In this document: positions 7,627 through 15,249 of the stretch, one piece after another | How positions within the stretch are numbered: position 1 is the stretch's first letter | How the letters are laid out: each line of letters begins with the position of its first letter | Assembly: GCF_007641235.1 (NCBI RefSeq) | Contig: NZ_CP038157.1 | Span: forward strand, 620,001-684,000 | Direction: 5' to 3' | DNA length: 64,000 bases | Origin: Corynebacterium sanguinis | Lineage (GTDB): Bacteria; Actinomycetota; Actinomycetes; Mycobacteriales; Mycobacteriaceae | Made by a program: the position numbers and the translations under genes | The notes under the pieces: generated by a model | The model's input: only the letters and a program-made list of their open reading frames with translations | What the model was told of the DNA's origin: nothing | The model's database searches: none

Positions 7627-8019
7627 TTGGTGGCGTTGTTGCTAGCCAACGCCAGGAAGGGTTCACTCCGGAATGAGTACATCGATGCAAGGCAAGGTCG
7701 GACGACTGTTCTCGAGATCTACGAGGAGTGGGAGCCCACGACGAGTGTCAGCGACAAGACCCGGTACACCCGAAAATCGACTTGGAAGAATCACCTGCTT
7801 GACAAGTGGGGAGACCGTCCAGTGTCGACGATCAAAGACGTGGAGGTACAGGCTTGGGTGGCGGAGGAGTTCCGTTCGGGAACAAGTCGGGCAGTACTCC
7901 AGCAGGCTTTGGCCCTGTTCCGCCTCCTTCTTGGATACGCGGTCAAGACGGGACGGACTATGTCTAACGCTGCCTCTGGTGCCAAACTCCCGCCCAAGCA
8001 GCCGTCAGACCGCTGCTTT
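7627..8019 (+). pseudogene. Tyrosine integrase, 5' part (interrupted by IS21-family element)
   Basis: 131 codons ending at PKQPSDRCF encode the SAM-like core-binding domain of a phage-type tyrosine recombinase (RTTVLEIYEEW to GRTMSNAASGAKLPP). The frame is open from 7606, but only a TTG at 7627 is available as start. The usual N-terminal arm-binding domain is missing, with homology beginning at LANARKG. The gene therefore looks 5'-truncated as well as interrupted. The frame continues exactly at 11650 after removal of the IS21-family element and one GCTTT copy. Confidence 0.85.
8015..8019. repeat. Target-site duplication GCTTT, left copy (IS21 family)
   Basis: GCTTT immediately precedes the left terminus TGTCAGCGCTC. 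The second copy lies at 11645-11649. Deleting one copy plus the element restores the integrase codons CGC TGC TTT CTA AAT. Confidence 0.85.
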
Positions 8020-8089
8020 TGTCAGCGCTCTTTGAAAAGTAGCCCAAAACGCTCCTCGAAAAGTAGCCCACCCGGAAAAGATTGGATGG

Positions 8090-8726
8090 GTGATTTCATT
8101 GGAGGAATGGGCGCAGATCCGATACCTGCGTGGGCAGGGTCTGTCATTGAGGAAGATCGCGGCCGAAGTGGGCTGTGCGAAGAAGACGGTGGAGAAGGCT
8201 TTGGCTTCAGATTCGCCGCCTTGTTACAAGCCACGGGATGCCAAAGGCACGAGTTTCGATCCGTTTGAACCGCAGGTCAGGGAACTTCTCGCGGAAACAC
8301 CGCAGCTCAATGCCAAGGTGTTGGCTCAGCGAGTGGGCTGGACAGGCTCGGATTCATGGTTTCGCAAACACGTTGCCAGGATCCGGCCTGAGTATATGCC
8401 CGCCGACCCAGTCGATACCCTTACTCACGCCCCGGGGCGTGAGATCCAATGTGATCTCACTTTTGCACCGGGTGGACTACCTGATGCTGATGGGGTCTAC
8501 CGCGCGTTGCCGGTGTTGGTGATGGCAGCCTCGCATTCTCGTTTCGCTGCGGCGTGTGTGCTTCCCTCGCGCACGACTGATGACTTGATCGCCGGGATGT
8601 GGCAGTTGATAACACGTGATTTCCAAGCGGTACCAGATCGGCTCGTGTGGGATCACGAGTCCGGGATTGGCAAGGCGAAGCTGTGCGAGCCTGTTGCCGC
8701 ATTCGGCGGGGCGCTGGGCTGCAGAA
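8090..8726 (+). pseudogene. istA: istA transposase, 5' part (interrupted by IS256-family element)
   Basis: The GTG start opens with an HTH region (LSLRKIAAEVGCAKKTVEKAL). It continues into the DDE domain with the first Asp in IQCDLTFAPGG and the second in VWDHESGIGK. The frame then enters the IS256-family element and stops at 8752. Joined to 10174-10739 after removing the insert, it gives a 400-residue IstA. That length is in the usual range. Confidence 0.88.
8719..8726. repeat. Target-site duplication CTGCAGAA, left copy (IS256 family)
   Basis: The octamer precedes the IS256-type end GAGGGTGTCA. The second copy lies at 10166-10173. An 8-bp duplication is typical of the family. Confidence 0.88.
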
Positions 8727-10165
8727 GAGGGTGTCAGATGGTTTGTGTGTGAGGGATTCCCCTCACACCAAGGAGATGAACCAGAATGACTACCGTGGCA
8801 CGACGAAACCCAGAGGACTCCGCAAAGATCAAAGCGATCGAGGAAAAGCTCCTCGCCAATCCTGAGATGGCGAAGCTGATCGACGAGCTCGGCACCTCCA
8901 CCACGGATGCCAACGATCTCGTCCGGGGCCTGCTCCAGGCCTCGATCAACCGGGGCCTCAACGCCGAGATGGATGCCCACCTCGGCTACCAGCACGGCGA
9001 CCGGAACAGCAAGGAAGCCGCTGGTCAGAACAATTCCCGTAACGGTTCCTACCCCAAGCGGGTCGATTCGAACTACGGACCGGTCGATGTCGCTGTTCCC
9101 CGGGACCGTGACGGATCCTTCCTGCCGACAATGGTGCCCAAAGGATCCCGCCGGCTGACCGACGTCGACGACATGATCATCAGTCTCTATGCCGGTGGCA
9201 TGACCGTCCGAGACATCCAGCACCACATGGCCACCGCCATGGGCGTGGACATCTCCCATGAAACAATCTCCGCGATCACCGATGCGGTCCTCGAGGAGGT
9301 CATGATCTGGCAGAACCGCCAACTTGATGAGTTCTACCCCGTGGTCTTCCTCGATGCGTTACGGATCAAAGTCCGTGACGGGGGCCGGGTGGTCAACAAA
9401 TCCGCGTACCTGGCTATCGGGGTGGACATGGAGGGGATCAAACACATCCTGGGTATCTGGCTGGCTAAAGAGGAAGGAGCCTCGTTCTGGGCGCAGGTGT
9501 GTGCCAACCTCGCTACCCGCGGAGTGCACGATGTGTTCATCGTGTGCTGTGACGGGCTCAAGGGTCTGCCGGAGGCTGTGGAAGCCACCTGGCCGGATTC
9601 GATGGTCCAGACCTGTGTCGTCCACCTGATCAGGGCAGCAAACCGGTGGGTGGCCTATGGAGATCGTAAGGCGGTGTCCGCCGAGTTGAAGAAGATCTAC
9701 ACCGCCCCCACCGAGCAAACCGCTCTGGCGGCGTTGACGGAGTTCGAGGCCTCCGAGCTGGGGGAAAAGTATCCGCAGTCAGTCAAGGTGTGGCGCGATG
9801 CGTGGGACCGGTTCATCCCGTTCCTTGAGTTCCCACCGATGGCTAGGAAGGTGATCTACACCACGAACTCGATTGAGTCGATGAACAACGAGCTGCGTAA
9901 AGCCACCCGGAATCGGGTGCAGTTCACCAACGATGAGTCTGCGATCAAAACCGTGTGGTTGATGATCTGCAACATTGAGGACAAACGGGCCGCCAAGCGT
10001 GCTAAGCAGGGCAAACGGGTCGCGGCGACCAGCGGCCGGCTGATCGAGGGCAGGCGGGTGACGAACTGGAAGCAGGCCATCAACCAGATGTCTGTGGCTT
10101 ACCCTGACCGCTTCGAGCCCTACCTCTAATAATCACGCCCCACACACAAACAACTTGACACGCTC
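8727..10165 (+). mobile_element. IS256-family insertion sequence inside istA
   Basis: The 1439-bp element has ends GAGGGTGTCA and, inverted, GAGCGTGTCA. The similarity continues inward (GTTTGTGTGTG on both sides). It is flanked by 8-bp CTGCAGAA duplications and contains one transposase gene that fills most of its length. Intact ends and an intact gene suggest that it could still be active. Confidence 0.93.
8786..10129 (+). CDS. IS256-family (mutator-type) transposase
   Basis: 447 uninterrupted residues. The N-terminal part has LLQASINRGLNAEMDAHLGY. The DDE core shows YPVVFLDALRIKV (Asp190), FIVCCDGLKGLPEAV (Asp256), the C-H pair in TCVVHLIRAANRW, and IYTTNSIESMNNELRKATRNR near the C-terminus. 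AAGGAG lies upstream of the ATG at about 8769. Family, length and motifs all fit a functional mutator-type transposase catalysing copy-paste transposition through a circular intermediate. Confidence 0.93.
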   Translation: MTTVARRNPEDSAKIKAIEEKLLANPEMAKLIDELGTSTTDANDLVRGLLQASINRGLNAEMDAHLGYQHGDRNSKEAAGQNNSRNGSYPKRVDSNYGPVDVAVPRDRDGSFLPTMVPKGSRRLTDVDDMIISLYAGGMTVRDIQHHMATAMGVDISHETISAITDAVLEEVMIWQNRQLDEFYPVVFLDALRIKVRDGGRVVNKSAYLAIGVDMEGIKHILGIWLAKEEGASFWAQVCANLATRGVHDVFIVCCDGLKGLPEAVEATWPDSMVQTCVVHLIRAANRWVAYGDRKAVSAELKKIYTAPTEQTALAALTEFEASELGEKYPQSVKVWRDAWDRFIPFLEFPPMARKVIYTTNSIESMNNELRKATRNRVQFTNDESAIKTVWLMICNIEDKRAAKRAKQGKRVAATSGRLIEGRRVTNWKQAINQMSVAYPDRFEPYL

Positions 10166-10173
10166 CTGCAGAA
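10166..10173. repeat. Target-site duplication CTGCAGAA, right copy (IS256 family)
   Basis: This matches 8719-8726. Joining GGC TGC AGA to ATC GTT CAG across the insert restores the istA frame. Confidence 0.88.
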
Positions 10174-10739
10174 TCGTTCAGACCCCACCGCGGGACCCGG
10201 AATCTAAAGGCATCGTCGAGCGCACCAACGGGTACATGAAGCGTTCCTTCTTCCCCGGGCGCCGGTTCAGCGACCCGGTGGATGTGCAAGCCCAACTTGA
10301 TGAGTGGTTCACCACAATCGCCAACGCACGCGTTCACACCACGTTGAAGGCCACACCGGCGGACTTGTTCGCAGCTGATCAGCGAGCGATGCGCCCCTTG
10401 CCACCGTATCCACCGGTGTTCGGTGTCAGGCCCGCGGTGCGCCTACCGCGTAACTACTACGTCACCGTTGACACCAACCAGTACAGCGTGGATCCGACAT
10501 TCATTGACCGACTAGTCACTGTGCGCAGCACGCTTGATGAAATCGCCGTGACCGGGCCACACGGTGAACCCGCCGCGGTGCACCCACGCCACTGGGGCCA
10601 GCACAAGGTCATCACCGACCCCGCCCACGCCCAAACTGCCCGCGCCATGCGCCGCGACCTAGCTACGGCGGGCGAGAGATTCCAGCCAGATACCGCTGCT
10701 GACATCGCTGACCTATCCATCTACGACCACATCGCCTAA
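10174..10739 (+). pseudogene. istA: istA transposase, 3' part
   Basis: It resumes istA with IVQTPPRDPESKGIVERTNG. The catalytic Glu lies in GIVERTNGYMKRSFFPGR, followed by the beta-rich C-terminal domain (NYYVTVDTNQYSVDP). The two istA halves therefore separate the two catalytic Asp residues from the Glu, so the transposase is inactive unless the insert excises precisely. Confidence 0.88.
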
Positions 10740-10782
10740 CACGGCCTCAACGCCCCACAAACTTCAAGGAGAGCTCTTTCCT

Positions 10783-11580
10783 ATGACCCGCACCAGCGCC
10801 CACGACACCGCGGCGGCAATTAGTCACCTCGCACGGGAGTTGAAAGCCCCACGCATCGACAACGTCTACTCAACCATCGCCAATCAAGCACGTAGCCAAT
10901 CCTGGACATTCGAGGAGTACCTCGCCGCCGTGCTATCCGTCGAAGCGGCCGCCCGCGCGGAATCCGGAGCATCATTACGCGTCAAACGCGCCGGCTTTCC
11001 GGCCGTGAAAACCATCGCCGACTTCGACTTCACCGCACAACCCAGTATTGACCGCACTGAAATCGCACGCCTTGAAACCGGGGCCTGGGTCGCCACAGCT
11101 GAAAACGTCGTCCTGCTCGGCCCACCCGGAACCGGCAAAACCCACCTCGCCACCGCACTTGGCATCACAGCAGCGCAGCAAGGCTATCGCGTCCTCTTCG
11201 ACACCGCCGCCGGGTGGATAAACACCCTCACCGAAGCCCACAACACCGGCAAACTCGAAACGCTGCTGAAACGATTAAACCGCTACCACCTGCTCATCAT
11301 CGACGAACTCGGCTACATTCCCGTCGAAGCTGACGCGGCGAACCTGTTTTTCCAACTCGTCTCCAGACGCTACGAACACGGCTCCATCATCGTGACCTCA
11401 AACCTAGCGTTTTCCCAATGGGCGCAATGCTTCGGCGACATCACAGTAGCCACCGCCATGGTCGACCGCATCGTCCACCACGCCAAAATCTTTCAACACC
11501 GAGGAGTAAGCCACCGCATCAAAGGACGCGAAATACCCGCACCAACAACCCCCTCACCAACCCCACATCAGGCACAATAA
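10783..11580 (+). CDS. istB: IstB-type AAA+ ATPase, transposition helper
   Basis: 265 residues with AAGGAG upstream. Walker A is GPPGTGKTHLATAL and Walker B is LLIIDELGYIPV. ITVATAMVDRIVHHAKIFQHRGVSHRIKGR is the typical IstB C-terminal region. IstB binds DNA and loads the IstA transposase at target sites. It is intact here but lacks a functional IstA partner within this element, so it could act only with another copy. Confidence 0.92.
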   Translation: MTRTSAHDTAAAISHLARELKAPRIDNVYSTIANQARSQSWTFEEYLAAVLSVEAAARAESGASLRVKRAGFPAVKTIADFDFTAQPSIDRTEIARLETGAWVATAENVVLLGPPGTGKTHLATALGITAAQQGYRVLFDTAAGWINTLTEAHNTGKLETLLKRLNRYHLLIIDELGYIPVEADAANLFFQLVSRRYEHGSIIVTSNLAFSQWAQCFGDITVATAMVDRIVHHAKIFQHRGVSHRIKGREIPAPTTPSPTPHQAQ

Positions 11581-11644
11581 CAACGACCACACTGGGCTAC
11601 ATTTCAAAGAGCGCCAGTGGGCTACATTTCGAAGAGCGCTCACA

Positions 11645-11649
11645 GCTTT
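11645..11649. repeat. Target-site duplication GCTTT, right copy (IS21 family)
   Basis: This is the second copy of the 5-bp repeat at 8015-8019. It directly follows the right terminus of the IS21-family element. Confidence 0.85.
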
Positions 11650-12240
11650 CTAAATGTTCAGCAGGTCAAAGCCTTGGCGCAGGCGGCCGGAGAGCACTAT
11701 TCGCTATTCATCCAGGTCCTGTCGACGACGGGCATCCGCTTCGGTGAGGCTACCGCCCTACGGGTCTCAGACGTCGACCTGAATGGTTCTCGGATACGCA
11801 TCCAGAGAGCCTTCACGAGCGTCGGGGGCCGACTAATCGAGAAGTCCCCGAAATCCCATGCTTCCCGCACAGTACTTATCCCGGCCTTCCTTAGAGACGA
11901 TATTGAACACTCAATGAGGCACAAGGATCCTACCGACCTGGTGTTCACTACCGCCGAGGGGTATCCCATACGCAACGAGAACTTCCGAAGAAGAGTCTTC
12001 CTTGGTGCAGTAAAGGAAGCCGGCGAAATTCTCGGTACTCCGCTCCCCCCAGTCACCGTCCATGACCTGAGGCACACTGCGGCGTCCCTTGCCATCTCTT
12101 CTGGGGCAAATATCAAAGTGATCCAGAGGATGCTTGGCCATGCTTCCGCCGACATGACGCTGGATGTGTACGGCCATCTCTACGAGTCAGACCTTGATTC
12201 GGTAGCCCAGAGGATGAATCAGCAGTTTAAGAGCGCATAG
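11650..12240 (+). pseudogene. Tyrosine integrase, 3' catalytic part
   Basis: 196 residues from LNVQQVKALAQAAGEHY to the stop. The catalytic domain shows the first Arg in TTGIRFGEATALR, the H-x-x-R box in VTVHDLRHTAASLA, the second His in IQRMLGHASADMT and the nucleophile Tyr in LDVYGHLYESDLD. All catalytic residues survive. The gene end lies about 75 bp from the 3' end of tRNA-Thr, the usual arrangement for an island integrase. Joined to 7627-8019 it would form a protein of about 327 residues. Confidence 0.9.
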
Positions 12241-12256
12241 TGTACCCAGAGTGTAC
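12239..12256. repeat. AGTGTAC pair with 11-bp period next to the integrase stop
   Basis: AGTGTAC occurs at 12239-12245 and 12250-12256, one helical turn apart, between the integrase and the tRNA. The placement and period fit arm-type integrase sites at an att end. A related pair lies upstream of the integrase. Confidence 0.4.
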
Positions 12257-12261
12257 TCACC

Positions 12262-12304
12262 AAAAAGTCAGCCCCACCTTCCGGTAGTGCAATGTGGGGC
12301 TGAC
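12262..12304 (-). terminator. Rho-independent terminator of tRNA-Thr
   Basis: A perfect 11-bp stem GTCAGCCCCAC/GTGGGGCTGAC (12267-12277 and 12294-12304) is followed, on the minus strand, by TTTTTGG. It lies directly downstream of the tRNA gene. Confidence 0.88.
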
Positions 12305-12316
12305 CTGCTTCTTCAT

Positions 12317-12392
12317 TGGAGCCACCTGCGAGAATCGAACTCGCGACCTTCTCATTACGAGTGAGATGCTCTACCGACTGAGCTAAGGTGGC
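12317..12392 (-). tRNA. tRNA-Thr (anticodon CGU)
   Basis: A 76-nt cloverleaf with the terminal CCA encoded. The acceptor stem is GCCACCT/AGGTGGC, the anticodon stem TCTCA/TGAGA encloses CTCGTAA (anticodon CGT), and the T-arm is GCGAG TTCGATT CTCGC. The copper/IS island abuts its 3' end, so it is the likely integration target. Confidence 0.97.
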
Positions 12393-12465
12393 CGGGCGAT
12401 TGCATGGAGCAGTCGCACCGGTACAACAGCTTAACCCAGGTCGCCCTTCCCAGAAAACCCGCAGG

Positions 12466-13674
12466 TCACTTCACGTTGCAGGCCTGGCGAATGCGGCCGA
12501 TCATGCCGTTGAACGCAATCACCGGAGTGACGTTCTGGTCTAGGCTCTGCCGGCACCGCGCGATGGCATCCTGGCAGGCGACGAGGCCCTCCACACTCAC
12601 CCGTTCCGCGATTTCATGGGACAGCCCCTCGAAGTCGGGGTGGGTCAGCCCGACCCGCGCGCCGCTGGCCAGGACGAGCGCGTCGCGGTAGATGCCGGCC
12701 AGGTCCACCAGTGCGAGATCGAGGACGTCGCGGGTGCGCCGCGTGCCGCGCGCTTTCTGCTGCGTCTCCAGCTGCTTGACGCTTGAGGCGCCCCCCCGCA
12801 GCGCTTTCGCCGCGCCTTTGCCTTTCGCGCCCATGCCGAGGGCGCGTTCTAAAGCGGCGCGTTCCTCGCTGTCGGCCTCCGCGTGCGCGGCGACGGCCTC
12901 CTTATCGGCGGCGGCGACCAGTGCGCCCACGGCCTTGAACGCGGCATCGCCGTGGAAGACCAGCTCCGCCAGGTTGATCACCTGCGCGCGGTGGGTCTGC
13001 GCGCCGGACTCGCGCACGAGCCGGCGAGCCCGGCCGATGTGGCGCAGCGAGGCCGCGGCAGCCAGGCGCGCGACCTCCTCGCTCGCCCCCTCCTCCTGGG
13101 TCAGCAACCGCACGATTTCACTTTCCGACGGCGCCGGGACGTAAAGGTGGCGGCAGCGCGAGCGCAGCGTAGTGGAAAAGTCCTCGGGGTCGGTCGATGG
13201 CGCCGACAAGATGATCACGGTCGACGCGGGGGGTTCCTCGACGGTTTTGAGGAATGCGTCGGCTGCGGCCGTCGAGAAGCGATCTGCCTCGTCGATGATG
13301 ATGACGCGCCACGCGCCGACCGTCGGCAAGCGCGATGCCTGGTTGACGATCCCGCGCACCGTTTCCACGGAAATCACTAGCTCCTTGGGCACGATGTGCA
13401 CGACATCGGTGTGGGCACCGGCGAATACGGCGCGGCAGTTGTCGCAGCGGCCGCAGCCGACCACATCGGGGTCCGTGCACACCAGCGCGGCGGCGAAGGC
13501 GACAGCCGTGGTGGAGCGGCCCGCGCCGGGAGGACCCGTGAACAGCCAGGCGTGCGACATGGCGTAGCTCTCCCCCGCGCCGCGCGCCGCCTCGGCCGCG
13601 CGCAGGATCGTCTCGCGCACCCGGGGAATGTCCGCGAGGCGCTCGCTCACGCTTGCCCTAGTCACGACTGCCAC
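12466..13674 (-). CDS. holB: DNA polymerase III delta' subunit
   Basis: 402 residues from GTG 13674; an in-frame GTG at 13665 (TRASVSERLADIP) is equally plausible. It is an AAA+ clamp-loader subunit: modified Walker A GPPGAGRSTT, zinc-module cysteines in CTDPDVVGCGRCDNC, VRGIVNQASRLPTVGAWRV, Walker B IIIDEADR, and SRC in TLRSRCRHLYV. In the clamp loader, delta' is the rigid stator that helps open the beta ring. The neighbouring cyclase gene is divergent. Gene order (holB/cyclase/topA) matches other corynebacteria and mycobacteria. Confidence 0.92.
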   Translation of the reverse strand: MAVVTRASVSERLADIPRVRETILRAAEAARGAGESYAMSHAWLFTGPPGAGRSTTAVAFAAALVCTDPDVVGCGRCDNCRAVFAGAHTDVVHIVPKELVISVETVRGIVNQASRLPTVGAWRVIIIDEADRFSTAAADAFLKTVEEPPASTVIILSAPSTDPEDFSTTLRSRCRHLYVPAPSESEIVRLLTQEEGASEEVARLAAAASLRHIGRARRLVRESGAQTHRAQVINLAELVFHGDAAFKAVGALVAAADKEAVAAHAEADSEERAALERALGMGAKGKGAAKALRGGASSVKQLETQQKARGTRRTRDVLDLALVDLAGIYRDALVLASGARVGLTHPDFEGLSHEIAERVSVEGLVACQDAIARCRQSLDQNVTPVIAFNGMIGRIRQACNVK

Positions 13675-13708
13675 AGTACTACCTGCCCCCCGCCAACAGC
13701 GATCCCAC

Positions 13709-13714
13709 TAAAGT
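13709..13714 (+). promoter_or_regulatory. Putative -10 element of cyaB (leaderless)
   Basis: TAAAGT fits TANNNT and ends 8 nt before the GTG start at 13723. No ribosome-binding site is present, so transcription probably starts at or next to the start codon. Confidence 0.45.
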
Positions 13715-13722
13715 AGGTCGAC

Positions 13723-15249
13723 GTGGACAGAATTTGGCGCGGCTTCAAGTGGCTCTGGGGCACATCGTGGCCCCTGTACGCCCTGACCGTGCTGGGCACC
13801 AACGTGCTCGGCGGGATCGCGATCATGACGTTCATCCGCTACTTCATCCCCATGGCCGAGGTCGAGCAGCTGTCCATCACCGGCGGCGGGCTCGGGGTGC
13901 TGGGCATCGCTTACGTCGCGTTCGCGGTTTTAGTGGGCGTGGTGGTCACGTTCTTCCTGTTCAGGCCCGTCTTGGAGTGGCAGCGCGCGCCGGAGGGCCA
14001 CGACCCCAACATGGTCAGAAACCTGGTTTTGCGCATCCCGATGCTGCAGACGGTGATTGTGGTCGGGGTGTGGCTGATCGGCATCGCGATCGCCACCATC
14101 GCCACATCGCGTATCGACGCCCGCCTGACCATCGTGGTTCTCATCTCCACGCTCATGGCCTGCCTCGTGGTCGCCCTGTTGACCTACGTCCAGGCCGCGC
14201 GCCTGGTGCGCCCCATCGCGGCCTCCGCGCTGGCGCGGCGCTTCGAGGACTCCACACTCGAGCCGCCCATCAAGACGCGTCTGTACATGACGTGGTTCAC
14301 CACCACCGCGATCCCGCTGATCGGAATCCTCCTGTTGGTGTGGGCGCAGCGCAGCGGGTTTTTCACCAACACCCCCGGTGAACTCATGCCGGCCGTCTCC
14401 GCACTCTCGCTCACCGCGCTCGCCACCGGCAGCATCGGCACCATCTTCGCCATCATGGGCGTGGTCGACCCGATCAAGGAGCTCCAGGAGGCGATCAACC
14501 GGGTCCGCCGCGGCGAATCGGACACCCAGGTTGACATCTACGACGGCTCCGAGATCGGCGTCCTGCAAGCCGGCTTCAACGAAATGATGCGCGGGCTCAA
14601 CGAGCGCCAGCGGGTGCGCGACATCTTCGGCCACTACGTCGGTTCCGAGGTCGCGCAACGCGCGCTCGAGGAAAAACCCGAGCTCGGAGGCGAGGACCGC
14701 AAGGCCGCGGTTGTGTTCATCGACGTCATCGGCTCTACGACCTTCGCCGTGAACCACTCCCCCGAGGAGGTCGTCGCCGCGCTCAACGAGTTCTTCGCCA
14801 TCGTCGTCGAGGTCGTGCACCGCAACAAGGGAGTGATCAACAAGTTCCAGGGCGACGCGGCGCTCGCGGTCTACGGCGCGCCCACAGCGCTTCACGACGC
14901 CACCTCCCACGCCCTGCAAACCGCGCGCGAACTGCGCCAAGAACTGCGCGGGCTCAAGCTCCAGGCCGGGATCGGGGTGGCCTCCGGCCACGTCGTCGCC
15001 GGCCACATCGGCGGCTCCGACCGGTTTGAGTACACCGTCATCGGCGATGCCGTAAACGCCGCGGCGCGCCTAACGGACCTGGCCAAAAACTCCCCGGGCC
15101 GCGTGCTCACCAACGCCGCGACCCTGCGCGCCGCCAACGAGGTTGAGCAGCAGCGCTGGACGCTGATGAAGTCGATCGAGCTGCGCGGGCGCAACAAGAT
15201 GACGCAGCTTGCCCGCCCCGTGCGCTCCACGCTGGCGGACAGGTACTAG
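13723..15249 (+). CDS. cyaB: Membrane class III adenylate cyclase (CyaB-like)
   Basis: 508 residues. Six predicted membrane helices fill about residues 10-260. A HAMP linker (GVVDPIKELQEAINRVRRGE) follows, then the cyclase catalytic domain (about 320-490). The catalytic domain shows metal-binding Asp in VVFIDVIGST and FQGDAALAVYG, and the transition-state Asn/Arg region in TVIGDAVNAAARL. It should make cAMP from ATP at the inner membrane face. The cAMP receptor GlxR is encoded at 32442-33125. The stop codon adjoins the topA stop with no spacer. Confidence 0.92.
   Translation: MDRIWRGFKWLWGTSWPLYALTVLGTNVLGGIAIMTFIRYFIPMAEVEQLSITGGGLGVLGIAYVAFAVLVGVVVTFFLFRPVLEWQRAPEGHDPNMVRNLVLRIPMLQTVIVVGVWLIGIAIATIATSRIDARLTIVVLISTLMACLVVALLTYVQAARLVRPIAASALARRFEDSTLEPPIKTRLYMTWFTTTAIPLIGILLLVWAQRSGFFTNTPGELMPAVSALSLTALATGSIGTIFAIMGVVDPIKELQEAINRVRRGESDTQVDIYDGSEIGVLQAGFNEMMRGLNERQRVRDIFGHYVGSEVAQRALEEKPELGGEDRKAAVVFIDVIGSTTFAVNHSPEEVVAALNEFFAIVVEVVHRNKGVINKFQGDAALAVYGAPTALHDATSHALQTARELRQELRGLKLQAGIGVASGHVVAGHIGGSDRFEYTVIGDAVNAAARLTDLAKNSPGRVLTNAATLRAANEVEQQRWTLMKSIELRGRNKMTQLARPVRSTLADRY

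Larger units (their letters stand above)
8020..11644 (+). mobile_element. IS21-family element carrying a nested IS256-family element
   Basis: The termini are TGTCAGCGCTC (8020) and, inverted, TGTGAGCGCTC (ending 11644). The family's multiple terminal repeats are present. On the left, 22-mers of the type GCGCTCTTTGAAAAGTAGCC occupy 8025-8046 and 8049-8070. On the right, inverted versions occupy 11593-11614 and 11618-11639. Gene order istA-istB is standard. Subtracting the nested element and one of its duplications leaves 2178 bp, a normal IS21 size. The flanking 5-bp duplication indicates direct transposition into the integrase gene. Confidence 0.92.
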
